A DNA stretch of 7,321 nt from an uncultured bacterium (GTDB taxonomy: Bacteria; Verrucomicrobiota; Kiritimatiellia; CAIKKV01). A program made the position numbers and the translations under genes. Within the stretch, counting starts at the first letter, position 1; each line of letters opens with the position of its first letter. The stretch lies in contig CAIKKV010000130.1 in NCBI GenBank assembly GCA_903828035.1, positions 1 to 7,321 of the forward strand, written 5' to 3'. Below the pieces are notes generated by a model that saw nothing but the letters and a program-made list of their open reading frames with translations, was not told where the DNA came from and ran no database searches. Positions 5,564 to 7,321 of the stretch are shown here, piece by piece.

Positions 5564-6097
5564 ATGTCTAGAATTGGAAAGCAACCGGTCCCGATTCCGG
5601 CGGGCGTGACGGTCACCGTCGCGGGGGCCGAGGTCAAGGTCAAGGGACCGAAGGGCGAACTCGCCTTCGTCGTGCCCGCCCCGATTACGGCCCGCGTCAA
5701 CGGCGCCGTGGTGGCGGTCGAGAATCCGGGTGACAACCCCGATACCGCGAGCCTGCACGGGCTGTCTCGCACGCAGATTTCCAACATGGTCATCGGGGTG
5801 ACCGCGGGCTACTCCCGCGAGCTCGAACTGCAGGGCGTCGGCTTCAAGGCTGCCGTCCAGGGGGCCAAGCTGACGCTCATCATCGGGTATTCCCACCCGA
5901 TCGTGTTCACGGCGCCGGCCGGCATCCTGATCGCGGTGAAGGACAGCAAGATCATGGTCAGCGGCGCGCACAAGCAGCTCGTTGGCGAGGTGGCGGCCCG
6001 CATCCGCGACTTCTACAAACCCGAGCCGTACAAGGGCAAGGGTATTCGTTACGTCAACGAATACGTGCGCCGCAAGGCCGGAAAGACGGTGGCCTAA
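5564..6097 (+). CDS. rplF: 50S ribosomal protein L6
   Basis: L6 binds 23S rRNA near the GTPase-associated centre and sarcin–ricin loop, where elongation factors dock. The 177 residues equal the E. coli length. It consists of two similar domains, about 1–80 and 83–170. [15 protein letters not shown] opens the first, and the C-terminal family signature runs from [14 protein letters not shown] (153–166) to VRRKAGK. AAGGAA in 5552–5557 precedes the ATG. It is spaced 60 nt from rpsH, but rplR follows after only 1 nt, implying coupled translation of L6 and L18. Confidence 0.97.
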   Translation: MSRIGKQPVPIPAGVTVTVAGAEVKVKGPKGELAFVVPAPITARVNGAVVAVENPGDNPDTASLHGLSRTQISNMVIGVTAGYSRELELQGVGFKAAVQGAKLTLIIGYSHPIVFTAPAGILIAVKDSKIMVSGAHKQLVGEVAARIRDFYKPEPYKGKGIRYVNEYVRRKAGKTVA

Positions 6098-6098
6098 T

Positions 6099-6446
6099 AT
6101 GAAATCCATTTCTCGTAAAGCAAGCCGCACGCAGCGGCATGTGCGAATCCGCCGGAAGCTGGCGGGCACGGCGGCGAAGCCCCGGATGTCCGTCATGATC
6201 TCCAACTGCCGGATCTACGTTCAGTTCATTGACGACGGGGAAGGCCGCACGCTGGCGTCGGCCGTGTCTCCCGCGGACAAGAAGACGGTGAACGTGGCCG
6301 TGGCCAAGGAAACCGGAACGCTGGCGGCCGAGGCGGCCAAGGCCAAGGGGATTGCCGCGGTCGTGTTCGATCGCGGCGGCTTCAAGTATCACGGGCGGAT
6401 CAAGGCGCTGGCCGATGCGGCGCGCGAAGCCGGTCTCCAATTTTAG
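6099..6446 (+). CDS. rplR: 50S ribosomal protein L18
   Basis: L18 binds 5S rRNA and, with L5, anchors it in the central protuberance. The product is 115 residues (E. coli 117). A basic N-terminal tail ([17 protein letters not shown]) leads into the conserved globular domain. [18 protein letters not shown] (29–46) and the C-terminal [19 protein letters not shown] block with final GLQF are typical. The ATG at 6099 begins 1 nt after the rplF TAA. Only a weak GGTGG (6089–6093) precedes it, so translation likely depends on ribosomes finishing rplF. The frame is open further upstream, but that part overlaps rplF and is not L18-like. Confidence 0.96.
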   Translation: MKSISRKASRTQRHVRIRRKLAGTAAKPRMSVMISNCRIYVQFIDDGEGRTLASAVSPADKKTVNVAVAKETGTLAAEAAKAKGIAAVVFDRGGFKYHGRIKALADAAREAGLQF

Positions 6447-6467
6447 TGCGAAGGAGCGAGTGACACG

Positions 6468-7013
6468 ATGACAGCGGACACGGGATTTAAGAGCAACGAG
6501 CGGGGCGATGCCCAGGCCGAATGCGAAGAGCGGGTGGTCTTCATCAACCGCTGCGCAAAGGTGGTCAAGGGCGGCCGGCGATTCAGTTTCAGCGCCGTGG
6601 TGGTCGTGGGCGACCGCCGGGGTAGTGTCGGCTACGGGTTCGGCAAGGCGAACGAAGTGGCGGACGCGATTCGTAAGGGCGGCGAGACCGCCCGGAAACA
6701 CATGTTCCGCATCACGATGCGCGACACGACGATTCCGCACGAGGTGACGGGCCAGTGCGACGGCGGGCGAGTCCTGCTGCGCCCCGCGTCCCCCGGCACC
6801 GGCGTGATCGCCGGCGGCGGCGTTCGGGCGGTCATCGAACTCTCCGGCATCCGCGACATTCTGGCGAAGTCCTTTGGCAGCGGCAACAAGCTGAACGCCG
6901 TGAAGGCCGCTGTTGACGCGCTGGAGCAGTTGCGCTCGGCCGACGAGGTGATGGGCATGCGCAACCTGAAACGCAAGGCGACTGTCACCCAGGAAGCGGG
7001 GATCGCACAATGA
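6468..7013 (+). CDS. rpsE: 30S ribosomal protein S5
   Basis: S5 lies on the small-subunit body near the mRNA entry channel, contacts S4 and S8, and influences decoding accuracy. Its loop forms part of the spectinomycin site. The product is 181 residues (family about 165–200). An acidic, variable N-terminus (1–20) precedes the S5 double-stranded-RNA-binding-like domain, with [19 protein letters not shown] (26–44) and [17 protein letters not shown] (55–71). The second domain follows, with [20 protein letters not shown] (103–122). AAGGAG (6451–6456) precedes the ATG by 11 nt. The stop overlaps the rplO start as ATGA, and no rpmD lies between them. Confidence 0.97.
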   Translation: MTADTGFKSNERGDAQAECEERVVFINRCAKVVKGGRRFSFSAVVVVGDRRGSVGYGFGKANEVADAIRKGGETARKHMFRITMRDTTIPHEVTGQCDGGRVLLRPASPGTGVIAGGGVRAVIELSGIRDILAKSFGSGNKLNAVKAAVDALEQLRSADEVMGMRNLKRKATVTQEAGIAQ

Positions 7014-7321
7014 AGCTGCATGAGATGAAGAATACGGCGGGCTCCCGCCGGCCCCGCAGGCGCGTGGGCCGCGGCATGGGCTCCGGAATGGGCAAGACCA
7101 GCACCGCCGGCCACAAGGGCCAGATGGCGCGGTCGGGCCACAAGCATAAGCCGGGCTTCGAGGGCGGCCAGATGAAGCTGATCCGCCGCATCCCGAAGCG
7201 CGGCTTCCACAAGCCGAACCCGCTGACGCTGGTCGGCGTCAACGTGGGGCTTCTGGAGCGTTTTGCGGACGGCGTTGAAATCACCTCCGAGCTGCTTCGC
7301 CTCGAAGGCCTGGCCAAGGGC
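7010..7321 (+). CDS. rplO: 50S ribosomal protein L15 (5' part, runs off the window)
   Basis: L15 is a late-binding large-subunit protein with a long basic N-terminal extension threading through 23S rRNA. The first 104 codons are present and the gene continues past the right edge. The glycine- and arginine-rich start is diagnostic: [22 protein letters not shown] is split across residues 16–37, followed by [15 protein letters not shown] (41–55) and RRIPKRGF (59–66). The ATG overlaps the rpsE TGA (ATGA), with GGGG at 6998–7001 upstream. In most bacteria rpmD (L30) would stand between rpsE and rplO, but here it is absent. Confidence 0.96.
   Translation, partial: MKLHEMKNTAGSRRPRRRVGRGMGSGMGKTSTAGHKGQMARSGHKHKPGFEGGQMKLIRRIPKRGFHKPNPLTLVGVNVGLLERFADGVEITSELLRLEGLAKG

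Noticed and set aside
5982..6098. Upstream extension of L18 by 39 codons
   Set aside because: It overlaps the end of rplF and is unlike L18. The ATG at 6099 gives the normal length.
5021..6205. A 394-codon open frame on the minus strand
   Set aside because: It is antisense to rpsH and rplF and is rich in Arg/Asp/His without any recognisable domain, so it is a codon-bias shadow.

Overview
This window is the middle of a bacterial S10–spc ribosomal protein gene cluster. All genes are on the plus strand. The order is rplB, rpsS, an extra non-ribosomal ORF, rplV, rpsC, rplP, rpmC, rpsQ, rplN, rplX, rplE, rpsZ-type rpsN, rpsH, rplF, rplR, rpsE and the 5' part of rplO, which runs off the right edge. 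Spacing is tight: several genes overlap or are separated by only 1–27 nt, and most have a clear Shine-Dalgarno sequence. No promoter or terminator is evident, so the whole window is probably transcribed as part of one long mRNA that starts upstream and continues past the right edge.

The DNA is GC-rich and the proteins are typical bacterial ones. Lineage clues are a 61-residue zinc-type S14, an L24 whose C-terminus carries a CxxC...CxxC zinc ribbon, no rpmD (L30) between rpsE and rplO, and an L2 with [10 protein letters not shown] in place of the commoner DHPHGGGEGR. Together these suggest a member of the Planctomycetes–Verrucomicrobia–Chlamydiae assemblage (Verrucomicrobia/Kiritimatiellae-like). 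That is inference from recalled family patterns and is not proven by the window.

Left part (1–2714): L2 and S19 are followed by a GTG-started ORF of 157 codons (1187–1660). It lies in the normally invariant rpsS–rplV junction. It encodes a predicted exported or membrane-anchored protein with a coiled coil and a small beta-rich C-terminal domain. Its codon use looks less ribosomal than that of its neighbours. Next come L22 and S3 (TTG start). This extra gene is the most unusual feature in the window.

Middle part (2698–5096): L16, L29, S17, L14, L24, L5 and S14 follow in the standard order, crossing the S10/spc operon boundary between rpsQ and rplN without any visible break.

Right part (5108–7321): S8, L6, L18, S5 and L15 follow. 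The only sizeable gap is 60 nt between rpsH and rplF, and it holds a strong bulged hairpin that may be regulatory. The ribosomal proteins of the window build the small-subunit head and body (S19, S3, S14, S17, S8, S5) and the large-subunit core, tunnel, central protuberance and peptidyl-transferase surroundings (L2, L22, L16, L29, L14, L24, L5, L6, L18, L15). No mobile elements, tRNA or rRNA genes, CRISPR arrays or long repeats were seen.
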